Source: Bacillus mesophilus
GTDB taxonomy: Bacteria > Bacillota > Bacilli > Bacillales > SA4
DNA length: 64,000 nt
Direction: 5' to 3'
Assembly (NCBI RefSeq): GCF_011008845.1
Contig: NZ_JAAIWM010000001.1
Location: 868,001-932,000 of the forward strand
Shown here: in pieces, positions 8,486-17,817 of the stretch
Numbering within the stretch: the stretch's first letter is position 1
Layout of the letters: every line of letters starts with the position of its first letter
Program-made: the position numbers and the translations under genes
The notes under the pieces: generated by a model
The model's input: only the letters and a program-made list of their open reading frames with translations
What the model was told of the DNA's origin: nothing
The model's database searches: none

Positions 8486-9493
8486 TTGGTTACCAAACAT
8501 AATCCTAGACTTACATCTGCAGAGGTTGCTGTACTCTGGACACAATATCAAAATGACACAGCAGCTATTTGCATTAATAAACACATGATGGAGTACATAG
8601 AAGATCAGGATATCAAAGATGTATTTGACTTTTCAATGTCTCTTATTTCTAAACAGCTACAAAAGATAAAAGAATTCTTTATGGATGAAGGTTATCCAGT
8701 ACCTATCGGTTTTACCGATCAAGATATAGAATCCAATAAGCCTCGTCTTTTTTCTGATGTTTTTTGTTTACACTATATAAACATTATGAGTATTCACGGC
8801 TGTGAAGGTTATAGTAGTGCTATTACGAACTCTTCCCGAAGCGATGTTCTTGAGTATTATACGCAATGCCTGAATTCTGCAGTTGAGTTATGTAAACAAA
8901 CTAAAAAATTACTACAAGAAAAAGGACTATATTTTCGACCACCTGTCATTACACCACCTGAGAAAACAGACTTTGTAGATGATAAAAGATTTCTAGCAGC
9001 AGGATGGTTTAGTGAAAAGAGACCATTATCATGTATTGAAATTTCTACTCTTTATTTCAATCTAAAAAAAAGCATACTTGCTAAATCTATTACAGTAGCT
9101 TTCAGCCAAGTTAGCCCTACTAAAAATGTTAAAGATGTTCTAATAAAAGCAACGGAAGTTAAAGATAAACATATTAGCATGTTTAATGAGATATTAAATA
9201 CAGGAAGTTTACCTCCCCCCCCAACGTTTGAAGAAGGAATTTCTAATTCTACAAATAGTCCATTTTCAGATAAACTGATGATCTTCCATGTGGCTTTTCT
9301 ATTCTCAACGGCGATGACGTATTATGGGACTGGTTGGGCATCATCTCCCAGAAAAGATTTAGCTCCGAAGTTCGCCTTGGCAATTGCTGATGATTTAAGA
9401 ATAGGTGGTATTTTAGTGGACTTAATGATTAAAAATGCTTGGCTTGAAGAACCTCCTTTATCAAGTGATCGAAGTAAATTAATTAAACAATAA
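8486..9493 (+). CDS. DUF3231 family protein
   Basis: About 335 residues. It consists of two related helical halves, each starting with a similar block (LTSAEVAVLW near the N-terminus, LSCIEISTLY near 185) followed by long helices and a P-rich turn (PIGFTDQDI, PPPPTFEEG). This repeated ferritin-like layout is typical of DUF3231 proteins of Bacillaceae, some resembling spore-coat CotF-type proteins. The TTG at 8486 is preferred because GAGGTG lies six bases upstream; a GTG at 8477 overlaps that site. A paralogue lies at 13821-14843. Function unknown; a spore-related role is inference. Confidence 0.72.
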   Translation: MVTKHNPRLTSAEVAVLWTQYQNDTAAICINKHMMEYIEDQDIKDVFDFSMSLISKQLQKIKEFFMDEGYPVPIGFTDQDIESNKPRLFSDVFCLHYINIMSIHGCEGYSSAITNSSRSDVLEYYTQCLNSAVELCKQTKKLLQEKGLYFRPPVITPPEKTDFVDDKRFLAAGWFSEKRPLSCIEISTLYFNLKKSILAKSITVAFSQVSPTKNVKDVLIKATEVKDKHISMFNEILNTGSLPPPPTFEEGISNSTNSPFSDKLMIFHVAFLFSTAMTYYGTGWASSPRKDLAPKFALAIADDLRIGGILVDLMIKNAWLEEPPLSSDRSKLIKQ

Positions 9494-9540
9494 TCTATTT
9501 TAGATTGTTCTTTCGAGTGGGTTTATTTAAAATCAAGAAG

Positions 9541-9582
9541 CCGAAAATAGCAAGTCTTTACTCTTTCTTTGCATATTTTCGG
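9541..9582. terminator. Hairpin downstream of DUF3231 gene
   Basis: CCGAAAATA at the left pairs with TATTTTCGG at the right, extended by a partial GCAAAG stem. No clear U-run follows on either strand, so termination efficiency is uncertain. Confidence 0.4.
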
Positions 9583-9634
9583 CTTACTCCTAATGTGCAG
9601 ATACATCCGTTACCCCCGCTTTACCTTTAGAAAG

Positions 9635-9671
9635 GAAAAATAAAAGGCCAAATCATATGCGATTTGGCCTT
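9635..9671 (-). terminator. Rho-independent terminator after antiporter gene
   Basis: On the minus strand AAGGCCAAATC and GATTTGGCCTT form an 11-bp stem with a six-base loop, followed by a T-rich run. It lies about 70 bases beyond the stop of the antiporter gene. Confidence 0.75.
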
Positions 9672-9741
9672 CTAACTAGAATCTATTATTCAATTTTATA
9701 TCATTTCACCGACAAGGAACCCTTATCGGATCTCTATTGCT

Positions 9742-11061
9742 TTATAAAACTACAGCTGCTGCAAGCCAACCGAATACAATTAACAGGATATTGTAGTGAA
9801 GGAACGTTGGTACACATGTATCCCAAATGTGGTTGTGCTGTCCATCTGCATTTAATCCTGAAGTTGGTCCTAGAGTACTATCAGAGGCAGGTGAACCTGC
9901 GTCTCCTAATGCTCCCGCTGTTCCAATAATCGCAATGGTCGCCAATGGACTTAAACCTAGCTCAAGACTTAATGGAACAAAAATGGTGGCAATGATCGGT
10001 ATGGTAGAGAATGATGATCCAATTCCCATTGTTACCAACAATCCTACTAATAACATCATAAGAATACCTAATTGTTGGTTTCCATTTAACAGGTTAGAAG
10101 CTTGCTCTACTAATAGATCTACATGACCTGTTTCTTTCATAACATTAGCAAACCCTGATGCTGCTAACATGACAAAACCAATAAAGGACATCATTCTCAT
10201 CCCATTTGTTAAAACCGTATCTGTATCTTTCCATTTTACTTTTCCACTCAATGCGACAATGACAATCCCTGCTAAAGCTCCCAGGATCATAGAGTCTGTT
10301 GATAATTGCACAACTAATGAAGCAACAATCGAAATCCCCGCAAAAATAAGGCCACTTGCTGTATATGATTCTTGCTTTGTCTCTTCCGTAATGGAGATGT
10401 TATCATACTCTCTTTTGTTACGATAAGAGAAGAACACGGCAATTAACAACCCTACTAGCATACCGATTGATGGAATGATCATGGCAACCGGGATATCTTC
10501 TCTTGCTATGGTGAGTCCACTTTCACCCATGTTTGTTTGAACAATATCATGGAAGATCGCGCCGAACCCTGTAGGTAACAACATATACGGTGTAATTAAA
10601 CCGAACGTAATAACCGATGCGATCAAACGTCGATCTAGTTGTAATTGATTAAAGACTAGCAATAACGGTGGAACTAGAATTGGAATAAACGCAATGTGAA
10701 TCGGAATCACATTTTGAGAGAAAACCGACATAATTAATAGAATGAGAATAATCGCAACTTTCGATAATGACTTTCTCTTTGTTTCGCCATTCTTTCCTAC
10801 TATCTTTAATGCTGCATTAACTAATGCTTCGGGCAATCCTGTTCTAGAAATTGCTACGGCAAAGCTCCCTAGTAACGCATAACTAAGCGCTACTTCTGCA
10901 CTATTACCTAAACCCCCACTAAACACTTCAATCGTTTGACTGAGACTCAGTCCTCCAACAATTCCTCCTAGTAACGCTCCAATAATTAATGAAACGACTA
11001 CATTTAAACGAGCCAAACTCAATACGAGCATGACGATTACTGCAATAACGACTGCATTCAT
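9742..11061 (-). CDS. yuiF: YuiF-like Na+/H+ antiporter family membrane protein
   Basis: 439 residues with about 11-12 membrane helices and long Gly/Ala-rich segments, including LIIGALLGGIVGGLSL near the start and GTAGALGDAGSPASD near 385-400. This matches the NhaC-like Na+/H+ antiporter superfamily that includes B. subtilis YuiF, which has nearly the same length. The substrate could be Na+/H+ or an organic acid or amino acid, since YuiF itself is only predicted. A good ATG start at 11061 and a terminator at 9635 bound a single-gene transcript. Confidence 0.8.
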   Translation of the reverse strand: MNAVVIAVIVMLVLSLARLNVVVSLIIGALLGGIVGGLSLSQTIEVFSGGLGNSAEVALSYALLGSFAVAISRTGLPEALVNAALKIVGKNGETKRKSLSKVAIILILLIMSVFSQNVIPIHIAFIPILVPPLLLVFNQLQLDRRLIASVITFGLITPYMLLPTGFGAIFHDIVQTNMGESGLTIAREDIPVAMIIPSIGMLVGLLIAVFFSYRNKREYDNISITEETKQESYTASGLIFAGISIVASLVVQLSTDSMILGALAGIVIVALSGKVKWKDTDTVLTNGMRMMSFIGFVMLAASGFANVMKETGHVDLLVEQASNLLNGNQQLGILMMLLVGLLVTMGIGSSFSTIPIIATIFVPLSLELGLSPLATIAIIGTAGALGDAGSPASDSTLGPTSGLNADGQHNHIWDTCVPTFLHYNILLIVFGWLAAAVVL

Positions 11062-11257
11062 GATGAATCCTCCTATGTTGTATTACGCTAAAATGCTTTA
11101 GTTTGGTAAATCACTAATATGTTAACGTATTAAAAACATTAAAAATAATAACATGGTAGATTCATAGTGTCAATAAATGTTGGGTTAAAATATCACAACA
11201 CTACACATGGTTTTTTATGGTAAAATTTATGATATATGGTAAAGGAGTGAACCTTAC

Positions 11258-11434
11258 ATGAAAAAGAAAAAGAAGATCTATGTATCATCTTTACTTATTA
11301 CCTTTTTCTCATTGGCAATTGCTTTAAATTATCATTCATTACATTCTGCGAAAAACGCATGTATTGAAAACAATATGACACCAGACGTTGATCAGAGCTT
11401 TTTAGCAATCAATTGGACGGTCTCTTGTGAATAA
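11258..11434 (+). CDS. Small secreted or membrane-anchored peptide, 58 aa
   Basis: An ATG at 11258 follows AAAGGAGTGA at ideal spacing and opens a 58-residue frame. It starts MKKKKK and has one hydrophobic segment (about 8-24), then a hydrophilic tail with two cysteines (in KNACIEN and at VSCE, the penultimate residue). The strong ribosome site and signal-like start support a real gene. The product is a short exported or membrane-anchored peptide of unknown function; the two cysteines could form a disulfide. Confidence 0.6.
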   Translation: MKKKKKIYVSSLLITFFSLAIALNYHSLHSAKNACIENNMTPDVDQSFLAINWTVSCE

Positions 11435-11468
11435 GGACTCTGATTTCTAAAACAAGGAAGTGAGTTAG

Positions 11469-11705
11469 TTGTTAAAAATGGTACGCAGGATTTTTGCAGT
11501 CATAACATTATTATTTGTTGTTAACGGGTTATTTTCCCAGAATTTTGAATACACTCCATTTATGCTGTTATTCTTTGGGCTAACCTTGCTAGTTATGGGG
11601 ATTGAGGAGTATCAAAAGAAACGAAGCATGTATGCTTGGCTATTTGGTGCAGTTGCTTTATTGTTAGGGTTTGCATCCATACAAGGGTTTTTCTTTAGTT
11701 ATTAA
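11469..11705 (+). CDS. DUF3953 family small membrane protein
   Basis: 78 residues with three hydrophobic segments and the block FMLLFFGLTLLVMGIEEYQK, which I recognise as typical of DUF3953 proteins of Bacillus. The TTG start is supported by AAGGAAGTGAG just upstream. It follows the 58-residue peptide gene by 34 bases and may share its transcript. Function unknown. Confidence 0.72.
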   Translation: MLKMVRRIFAVITLLFVVNGLFSQNFEYTPFMLLFFGLTLLVMGIEEYQKKRSMYAWLFGAVALLLGFASIQGFFFSY

Positions 11706-11800
11706 GTGGGGTTTATTAGTAAACAGATGTGTAAATTGAGGGCTTAATGTACGTTTCTAAATGAAGGAAGTACACGATTAGAACTGAGGTAAGGCAATAA

Positions 11801-11983
11801 ATGAGAAAAGTGATTTTTTTAATGTTGATTGGTAATTCTATATTTATGACGGGGGTATATATATCCACATTACTGACTACATACTGGGTTATAATTGGCA
11901 CGTCACTTGCAGTAGTTGGAGGAATAGTAATGGGGCTTAGCTCATATTTTTGGTCTAAGCCTAAAAATAAATTTAAGCTATAA
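11801..11983 (+). CDS. Small membrane protein, 60 aa
   Basis: 60 residues with two membrane helices (about 4-24 and 29-47) and a basic C-terminal tail (KPKNKFKL). The site before the ATG is modest (GAGGTAAGG, somewhat distant). A bidirectional terminator follows directly, which supports a transcribed unit. No family recognised. Confidence 0.5.
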   Translation: MRKVIFLMLIGNSIFMTGVYISTLLTTYWVIIGTSLAVVGGIVMGLSSYFWSKPKNKFKL

Positions 11984-11993
11984 ACCAACACCC

Positions 11994-12023
11994 AAAAAGT
12001 ACCCCTTACACAGGGTACTTTTT
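11994..12023. terminator. Bidirectional Rho-independent terminator
   Basis: AAAAAGTACCC and GGGTACTTTTT form an 11-bp stem with an eight-base loop. A-runs and T-runs flank it on both strands, so it can end both the small membrane-protein gene and the convergent gene. Confidence 0.85.
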
Positions 12024-12600
12024 AGCGTTTTTCAATTTCCTTCACTTTAATTATTGCCCATCTAATTAGGATTCCACCTAAAATATAAATAGGGAAGGAA
12101 AATAAGTATTTCCATCGATAAACTTCGTATATTCCTAACCACACCGTTAAGGGTTCTAATACAAAGGCAAAAATAGAAGAACTAACAGTTAAGGCAATCA
12201 GGAAGGATTTCCAAGTTTTAAAATATTGATAAATAATCATATAAATAATAGGTAGATGGATATTATGTATTTCAAATATTGAATTCACTAAGGGGATCAG
12301 CTGATCTGGATACGACCAAAAAACTAAGGAGACACCGATGATATCTAATAGAAAGGTGATCGTTCCAACTAAAAGACCAAAAGCAGAAATTTCAATAATT
12401 CTTTTCTTGTCCAACACTTTAATCCATATAATGAAAAAAATAATTGAAGAAAATAATAGTAACCACCAGTTAAAAGAAAATACCGTTTCATCCATCCAAT
12501 GCTCTAATGATAGGTCTCTTAGTTTAAGCTTTAACTGAATAATTTCTTCCCATCTACTATTTACTGATAAAATGACGAAGTGTGGTGTAAATGTATCCAC
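12022..12600 (-). CDS. CBO0543-like integral membrane protein
   Basis: 192 residues with about five membrane helices. The WWLLLFSSIIFFIIWI and SFPIYILGGILIRW segments resemble the CBO0543 family of uncharacterised Bacillus and Clostridium membrane proteins; this assignment is from memory and moderate. The GTG start at 12600 has GGGAGGG at good spacing. The gene converges on the small membrane-protein gene across a shared terminator. Confidence 0.6.
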   Translation of the reverse strand: MDTFTPHFVILSVNSRWEEIIQLKLKLRDLSLEHWMDETVFSFNWWLLLFSSIIFFIIWIKVLDKKRIIEISAFGLLVGTITFLLDIIGVSLVFWSYPDQLIPLVNSIFEIHNIHLPIIYMIIYQYFKTWKSFLIALTVSSSIFAFVLEPLTVWLGIYEVYRWKYLFSFPIYILGGILIRWAIIKVKEIEKR

Positions 12601-12789
12601 ATATGCACCCTCCCAAAGAAGAAACTATACCTTATAATGGCCCAAATGGGAGTTTTTATTCTTTATAAAACAAGGTGTATTTAAATTAGACATTTATTAG
12701 CTTACAAAATAAGCTTGTTCCTTAAAAATCCAGCTTTTCTATTTATTACTATCAACATAGTTAACATTAGCTAAAATACAAGGCTCTTA

Positions 12790-13497
12790 TTAACATCTAA
12801 CATATTTACGTTTAAAGCCTAGTCTATTTCGGTCCACTTCTTTTTGAATACTTTCGTACGCATTTAAGAGACTGCTCTTTTTCTCGTCCCGTTTCACTTC
12901 TACTATTCCTATTTCCTCTGCAGTCTTCACTGCTTTTTCATGCATTGGTAAGTATGAAACCCCCACTGTGTACACAAAATTATTCATCGCAGATTTCGTT
13001 CGTTCTGGCGATTCATGAATGGTCTTCTTCACATGATCCAGCATATCGGAAATCTTACTTTCGGAAAATTCATGGTCTTTGCGATTTCCTAGTAGCCAGC
13101 AGTAGCAGCTATAGCCTGCTGACATTTTCAGTTCATCCCCACTAGCAATCCATTTGTCAGCGATATCTTGTGCTAGAGGTGATTCTGATAGGGTAACTGC
13201 GACCACATAATCGGATAGCATATAGAAATATGCGCCATCCATCCACCGTTCAAAATCCGTCTCTGTCATAGCTTTTGGATCCGCTATGATTCCAGCAAAA
13301 TACATCGCATCATAGTTACCTGTGGCATATAGCACCTCAGCTAAAGGTTGATTTATTTTTATTTTCTTAGCAATTGGCTTCATCGCACCTGTAGCCACAC
13401 CAAACACTGGCTCGTGAGCTCCATTGGATATGTACATTTTCTTCGAGCGTTCCTTACCGAGGGCTTCTAGTTCTTGCATTACCGTTTCGAAATCCAT
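12790..13497 (-). CDS. DNA alkylation repair protein (AlkD-like HEAT repeat)
   Basis: 235 residues, all-helical, with the pattern of AlkC/AlkD-type DNA glycosylases: a start block MDFETVMQELEALG, a GVATGAMKPIAKKI turn, and paired helices with conserved W and D (MDGAYFYMLSDYVV, IASGDELKMSAGY). This family removes alkylated purines, such as 3- and 7-methyl bases, without base flipping. Which residue would replace the catalytic Asp of AlkD cannot be fixed by eye. It appears monocistronic. Confidence 0.72.
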   Translation of the reverse strand: MDFETVMQELEALGKERSKKMYISNGAHEPVFGVATGAMKPIAKKIKINQPLAEVLYATGNYDAMYFAGIIADPKAMTETDFERWMDGAYFYMLSDYVVAVTLSESPLAQDIADKWIASGDELKMSAGYSCYCWLLGNRKDHEFSESKISDMLDHVKKTIHESPERTKSAMNNFVYTVGVSYLPMHEKAVKTAEEIGIVEVKRDEKKSSLLNAYESIQKEVDRNRLGFKRKYVRC

Positions 13498-13820
13498 TGG
13501 GTTTCACTTCCTTTTTGCATTGATATTTATTGTATTAGAATTATTAATCAAGTCATCCATTCTTCATAGTGAGAACTTATTATTCCACTCACTACTACAT
13601 CATAAGTATTGTAGAAAAACGAATACTAATTAACCTCGATCTATCGTTGCTAAACATGCTTTACAATCCGTTTCATCAGATGGTAGGTTGTGTCATCCTA
13701 AAGAAAAATTACAATCCTATTCTGATTTAGTCTTACTCATATACCTATCTTAAACATAATTTAAGTTGAAAAGGAAATGATAATATAAAAATCTATTAGG
13801 TATGTAAGGATGTGCTTATA
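13498..13820. other. Intergenic region before the second DUF3231 gene
   Basis: About 320 bases, AT-rich, between divergently transcribed genes. A TTGAAA and a TATAAA-like tract occur near 13767-13795 but with poor spacing. I see no RNA gene, repeat or convincing small gene. Confidence 0.4.
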
Positions 13821-14843
13821 ATGCAAACTTCAAATAACTATATTCCTCTTACATCTGGAGAAATTGGGTTACTATGGAACGGTTTTAGAAGTGAAACGAT
13901 GACATTAAGAATATTAACACATTTTGAATTAGTCGCAGAAGATGAAGATATCAAAAAAAGTTTAACAGACACAATCTCTGTTATTGAAGAACATATTCAA
14001 AAGTATAGTGATATTTACCTAAAAGAAGAGTTCCCTTTACCTGTTGGATTTACTGAAGATGATGTAAACAAAAAAGCTCCTAAACTATTTTCAGACACAA
14101 CAGCTATCTTTTTATTATATTCCTTGAGTGCAGCTGGAATGCAGTTCTATACAGATAGTGTAATATCTTCTGCACGTCAGGACATTAGGATGTTTACAAA
14201 TGGATGTTTGTCCAATTATTCTAAGTTGCTTAATCAAACGGTCGATACTTTGTTAACAAAAGGCATTTATGTAAGATCTCCACAAATTCCTTATCCAGAT
14301 ACCATTGATTTTGTTCAAAAACAAAACTACTTAGCAGGTTGGTTTGGAGAAAAGAGACCGATTCATGCGACGCAAGTTCATGAACTAACACAAAATATAC
14401 ATAGAAATATTTTAGGCAGAACCCTACTAATGGGCTTTGAACAATCTGTTAAATCAGATAAGGTTCGTACAAAAATGAAAGAAGGGAAAGCCTTTTCAAA
14501 AAAAGTATTAGATGATTTCACATTAATTTTAAAGAATGATGACTTAGAGTCAAATACCCCTTCAGGCTTTGCAGTTACTCAATCAACAGTTGCACCATTT
14601 TCAGATAAGTTAATTTTAGAAACAATGATTTATATCAATCGTTCAGCATTAGTCTACTACGGAAAAACTCTATCAATTAGTACAAGAAGAGATCTATTTG
14701 CTTTTTATGAGAAACTCATCGTTCAAACATCACTATACACTCACGAATTACTTCAGTTAGATATTGAATTAGGATATTTAGAAGAGCAGCCTATGGCTAT
14801 TGACCACAATCAGCTTTCTCAAAAAAACCAAGCTCGTCACTAA
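13821..14843 (+). CDS. DUF3231 family protein (paralogue)
   Basis: 340 residues, similar throughout to the protein at 8486-9493. It has the same paired-domain layout: LTSGEIGLLWNGF at the start, PVGFTEDDV near 72, and the shared AGWFGEKRPI and FSDKLILETM blocks. The ATG at 13821 follows AAGGATG at eight bases; a GTG nine bases earlier overlaps that site. The two copies lie 4.3 kb apart and have diverged clearly, so the duplication is old or they were acquired separately. Function unknown. Confidence 0.75.
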   Translation: MQTSNNYIPLTSGEIGLLWNGFRSETMTLRILTHFELVAEDEDIKKSLTDTISVIEEHIQKYSDIYLKEEFPLPVGFTEDDVNKKAPKLFSDTTAIFLLYSLSAAGMQFYTDSVISSARQDIRMFTNGCLSNYSKLLNQTVDTLLTKGIYVRSPQIPYPDTIDFVQKQNYLAGWFGEKRPIHATQVHELTQNIHRNILGRTLLMGFEQSVKSDKVRTKMKEGKAFSKKVLDDFTLILKNDDLESNTPSGFAVTQSTVAPFSDKLILETMIYINRSALVYYGKTLSISTRRDLFAFYEKLIVQTSLYTHELLQLDIELGYLEEQPMAIDHNQLSQKNQARH

Positions 14844-14872
14844 TATAGGCTCTCCAATCAAAAACAGTATAG

Positions 14873-14902
14873 AAAAAATCCAACACAATGTGCTGGATTT
14901 TT
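14873..14902 (+). terminator. Rho-independent terminator after second DUF3231 gene
   Basis: AAAAAATCCAACACA and TGTGCTGGATTTTTT form a long stem with a tight loop and a T-run on the plus strand, 30 bases after the stop codon. Confidence 0.85.
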
Positions 14903-15017
14903 TAATTATTTTAGCATATAACAATACCCTCCATTCATCAACTAGCCTCTACAATAGCCGAGCTTATTCCACTACTATATAATAGTAGGTAGATTAAGCT
15001 CGAAAGTAGGTAGATTC

Positions 15018-15608
15018 ATGATTAATTTTTCTTCTATGGCGATTACGTCAGAGGATGCTCTCAGAGAAATAGCTGGTATTCCTCACGAGCACGTTGTTAA
15101 AAAGACCATTTCTCGTTTAGATGAGCATTGTAAGAAATTCATCGCTATGTCTCCTCTTCTGTTTCTTTCTACCTCTAATGCTGATGGTAAATGTGATGTG
15201 TCTCCACGTGGAGATTCACCGAGTGAAATCTTGATACTCAATGACCATCAATTCGTCATTCCTGATCGTCCCGGAAACAGACGACTCGATTCCATTTTAA
15301 ATATGATGTCCAACCCTCACATTGGACTTGTTTTCCTCATTCCAGGATTAGATGAAGTGCTGCGAATTAACGGGAAAGCAACGATTATTAAAGATGAAGA
15401 AATTTTAAGCAAGATGTCTTTAAAAGGAAAAAGTCCCCTACTTGGAATTGGTGTGGATGTAGAAGAATGCTTTATTCACTGTTCACGTGCTTTGAATAAG
15501 TCGAGCGTGTGGAAGCCTGATACATGGCAATCCAAAGACACTTTACCTGCGATGCTTGAGATATTTTTTGATCACTTGAAAATTAATGGGATTGAAGTAA
15601 AGAGATAA
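15018..15608 (+). CDS. Pyridoxamine 5'-phosphate oxidase-fold flavoprotein (MSMEG_1061 type)
   Basis: 196 residues with the split-barrel PPOX fold signature: FIAMSPLLFLSTSNADGKCDVSPRGD near 40-65, then FVIPDRPGNRRLDSILNM and IGLVFLIPGLDEVLRINGKA. These blocks bind FMN or the related F420 cofactor; in a Bacillus FMN is more likely. The sequence fits the MSMEG_1061 subfamily of unknown substrate. The plus-strand ATG lies after a weak AGGTAG site. It is probably a single-gene unit. Confidence 0.75.
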   Translation: MINFSSMAITSEDALREIAGIPHEHVVKKTISRLDEHCKKFIAMSPLLFLSTSNADGKCDVSPRGDSPSEILILNDHQFVIPDRPGNRRLDSILNMMSNPHIGLVFLIPGLDEVLRINGKATIIKDEEILSKMSLKGKSPLLGIGVDVEECFIHCSRALNKSSVWKPDTWQSKDTLPAMLEIFFDHLKINGIEVKR

Positions 15609-15631
15609 CCTTTTTTATCTAAAAAAATCAA

Positions 15632-15662
15632 AACAGGAGTAGTCACTTCGACTACTCCTGTT
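15632..15662. terminator. Terminator between convergent genes
   Basis: AACAGGAGTAGTC and GACTACTCCTGTT form a perfect 13-bp stem with a five-base loop. The T-run is on the minus strand (towards 15621), so it mainly ends the minus-strand gene; it can also slow plus-strand transcription. Confidence 0.8.
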
Positions 15663-15739
15663 ACTGTAATTCTACGTATCCTTTATTACCTTGTATTCCT
15701 CAAGGTACTCCTAATAACTTCAATGAACTCTGACAATAT

Positions 15740-16291
15740 TTATTGAACAAACTCCTCAATAGTTTCTCCTTCGTCATTCAACCCTATAATGGTTGAACCT
15801 ACTAAGTCTTCCCCTTTAGAAAGTAAAAACCAAAGTTTTGCTCCAGTATGGTAATCGACCACTTTTGCTTCATACTCATTACCTGTTTCGGTGATAACCT
15901 TTACCTTATTTATATGGGGGTCAAGAACTTTCCCATTGATCAAATCAGTATAGACAGATGAATAACCGCTCATATTTGAGAAGCCCCAATCTAGCTTATG
16001 ATCCGGTAGTAGCTGTCCACCGCCACTACTCAATAATCTCCATCCAGTGAAAATGTTTTCTTTAAAAATAGCCGATCCAAAATATTGTTGTTCAGCAAAT
16101 GAGGATTCATAAAAGGCTATGGCCATTCGATCTTCCAGATATTCAATATGAACAATAGATGCATTGGAGAGTTGTATAGAACGAAATGCTTTATGTATAG
16201 CTTGTGAATCATCCACAGCTATGACCTTTACAATATAGAACATAATCAAACTTAGTATGGCTGTGACAAGCAGTATTCTATTCCTCGTCAA
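15740..16291 (-). CDS. Membrane-anchored protein of unknown function
   Basis: 183 residues with an N-terminal signal anchor (about 5-25, ILLVTAILSLIMFYIVKVIA) and an extracytoplasmic domain of mixed character. A repeated Gly/Ser segment (LLSSGGGQLLP) and several aromatic residues are visible. There is no lipobox or recognisable catalytic motif. The gene upstream on the same strand encodes a membrane protein, with a gap of about 70 bases, so they might be cotranscribed. Confidence 0.55.
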   Translation of the reverse strand: MTRNRILLVTAILSLIMFYIVKVIAVDDSQAIHKAFRSIQLSNASIVHIEYLEDRMAIAFYESSFAEQQYFGSAIFKENIFTGWRLLSSGGGQLLPDHKLDWGFSNMSGYSSVYTDLINGKVLDPHINKVKVITETGNEYEAKVVDYHTGAKLWFLLSKGEDLVGSTIIGLNDEGETIEEFVQ

Positions 16292-16362
16292 CAGATCACC
16301 TCCATCTATCTTTTTGCCGTATCGATATCCCTTTCCCTCTTCCTCACCAGAACCACCCCAAA

Positions 16363-16923
16363 CTAGGCTTTAAATACAGATTCAACTTTCTCTGTTTTTA
16401 ATTCCTTAAAGATTAGAAGGACTCCAATTAGATAAACAAGGGAAATAGCGATTGGGACAACTGTAAACGCCTGTTCTACCATCACCGTACCCAATAGTAA
16501 AGAGGATAGACAAACTCCTAACGTAACAAATAAGTAAGCCTTACTTCGGTAAATCCACATGTAAGGTAGAAAGTGCGATCCTCCTAGAAGACCAATGGTG
16601 AATGGCAGATATTCAGGAATGTGCTGATACACCATAATAAAAACAGGAATAAAAAAGGCCTGCGGAGCAGCAACGATTCCTCCTAGAGTAGCAATCGGAT
16701 TTTTAGAGGTTACTAGACTGACACCAAATGGCTTACTAAGCAATAAACCCAATGGAAAGATAGCCCCTAATCCAAAAATCCAAACTAAATGAACCACCTT
16801 CATTGGTAACAAAAACGATAATATGGTAAATATAAAAAACACAATTGAACCCGCTAATAAGATAGGGAAACCTTTTTTTGCCTCTACAATAAGATCAGAT
16901 TGTAAGTGTTCTAGAGTTTTCAC
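16363..16923 (-). CDS. Multi-pass membrane protein, function unknown
   Basis: 186 residues with about six membrane helices after a short cytoplasmic start (MKTLEHLQSDLIVEAKKG). Conserved-looking blocks include GLLGGSHFLPYMWIYRSKAY, of the kind seen in uncharacterised Bacillus membrane proteins such as DUF7010; I hold that family name loosely. The ATG at 16923 is preceded by AAAGAGGG. Function unknown. Confidence 0.55.
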   Translation of the reverse strand: MKTLEHLQSDLIVEAKKGFPILLAGSIVFFIFTILSFLLPMKVVHLVWIFGLGAIFPLGLLLSKPFGVSLVTSKNPIATLGGIVAAPQAFFIPVFIMVYQHIPEYLPFTIGLLGGSHFLPYMWIYRSKAYLFVTLGVCLSSLLLGTVMVEQAFTVVPIAISLVYLIGVLLIFKELKTEKVESVFKA

Positions 16924-17226
16924 TTTGCATAACCCTCTTTCCTTAAAATTCCATTATAAAACTAATATACCAATATATACCTATATACTCCATTGTATTT
17001 TAGAAAGATGAGATTTTGTTTTTTACTCAATCTGTTATTTGGAAATATCTTTTTTCGATGTAAGAAACAAAATGTAGATCAACATTAACTCTAATATTAT
17101 TTGAATTTTAACTATCTCAAAGTAATTATATACTATTAAAAAACATGTAATAAAAGGAAATTATTAGATGGTATAATAAACGTAAATTGATTTAAAGATT
17201 ATTTTACTTTGTGAGGAGAAACGACT
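16924..17226. other. AT-rich divergent intergenic region
   Basis: About 300 bases with very high AT content between divergent genes. A TATAAT sits near 17172-17177 without a clear -35, and GAGGAGA precedes the TTG start of the next gene. No RNA element or repeat is apparent. Confidence 0.4.
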
Positions 17227-17790
17227 TTGATTAAATTTATATCTTACTTAGTCCTATTTATCATCATCGGATATTTTTATGGCGGAATTACTGAAGGTAC
17301 TGTGTTTGATAATTTCTTTGTGATGTTACTGGGTCTGTTCGTTCTTATTTTCGTAGTTGAGTATATTACTAGTTTGTTTAAGAAAAAAGGAAACTCCGAA
17401 GAAGTAGACCTCGACGTAATGAACTCGGAAAAGAAAGATCCTGAAACTTGGAATGAAATGATTGAAACTGCAAAGATGGATTTTGATAAAACGTGGAATC
17501 TAACGTATAAAGATCACGAGATCCAAATTGTTAATCGATATAATCATGAACAATTGTTTATAAACGGGGAACTCGTGTCAGAGAAAAAAAGAAAGGGTTG
17601 GGTTACCTGGGTCACTCCCTCTCAAACGTTAACGGGTGCGATAACAGTAAACAATCATTCTCAAGTAGTAAAGGTTAAATTGGGTGGACTCATCAGTTTG
17701 AATTGTAAAGTATATGTGGGAGAGGAACTCATTTTCAAGAAAAAGGTTTCGTATAATCTTCTTACTGGTGGAGTTAAAGAGAACGATTAA
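17227..17790 (+). CDS. Membrane protein with cytoplasmic domain, unknown
   Basis: 187 residues: two membrane helices near 4-22 and 27-45, then a soluble domain of about 140 residues rich in K, E and beta-type segments (LTYKDHEIQIVNRYNHEQLF). The TTG start follows GAGGAGA at good spacing. A terminator-free 27-base gap leads to the next gene, so the two form an operon. No family recognised. Confidence 0.55.
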   Translation: MIKFISYLVLFIIIGYFYGGITEGTVFDNFFVMLLGLFVLIFVVEYITSLFKKKGNSEEVDLDVMNSEKKDPETWNEMIETAKMDFDKTWNLTYKDHEIQIVNRYNHEQLFINGELVSEKKRKGWVTWVTPSQTLTGAITVNNHSQVVKVKLGGLISLNCKVYVGEELIFKKKVSYNLLTGGVKEND

Positions 17791-17817
17791 ATCATTAATT
17801 AATCAGGAGGGATCTGT

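Noticed and set aside
16924..17226. Regulatory RNA in the AT-rich gap
   Set aside because: No hairpin or conserved element could be recognised.
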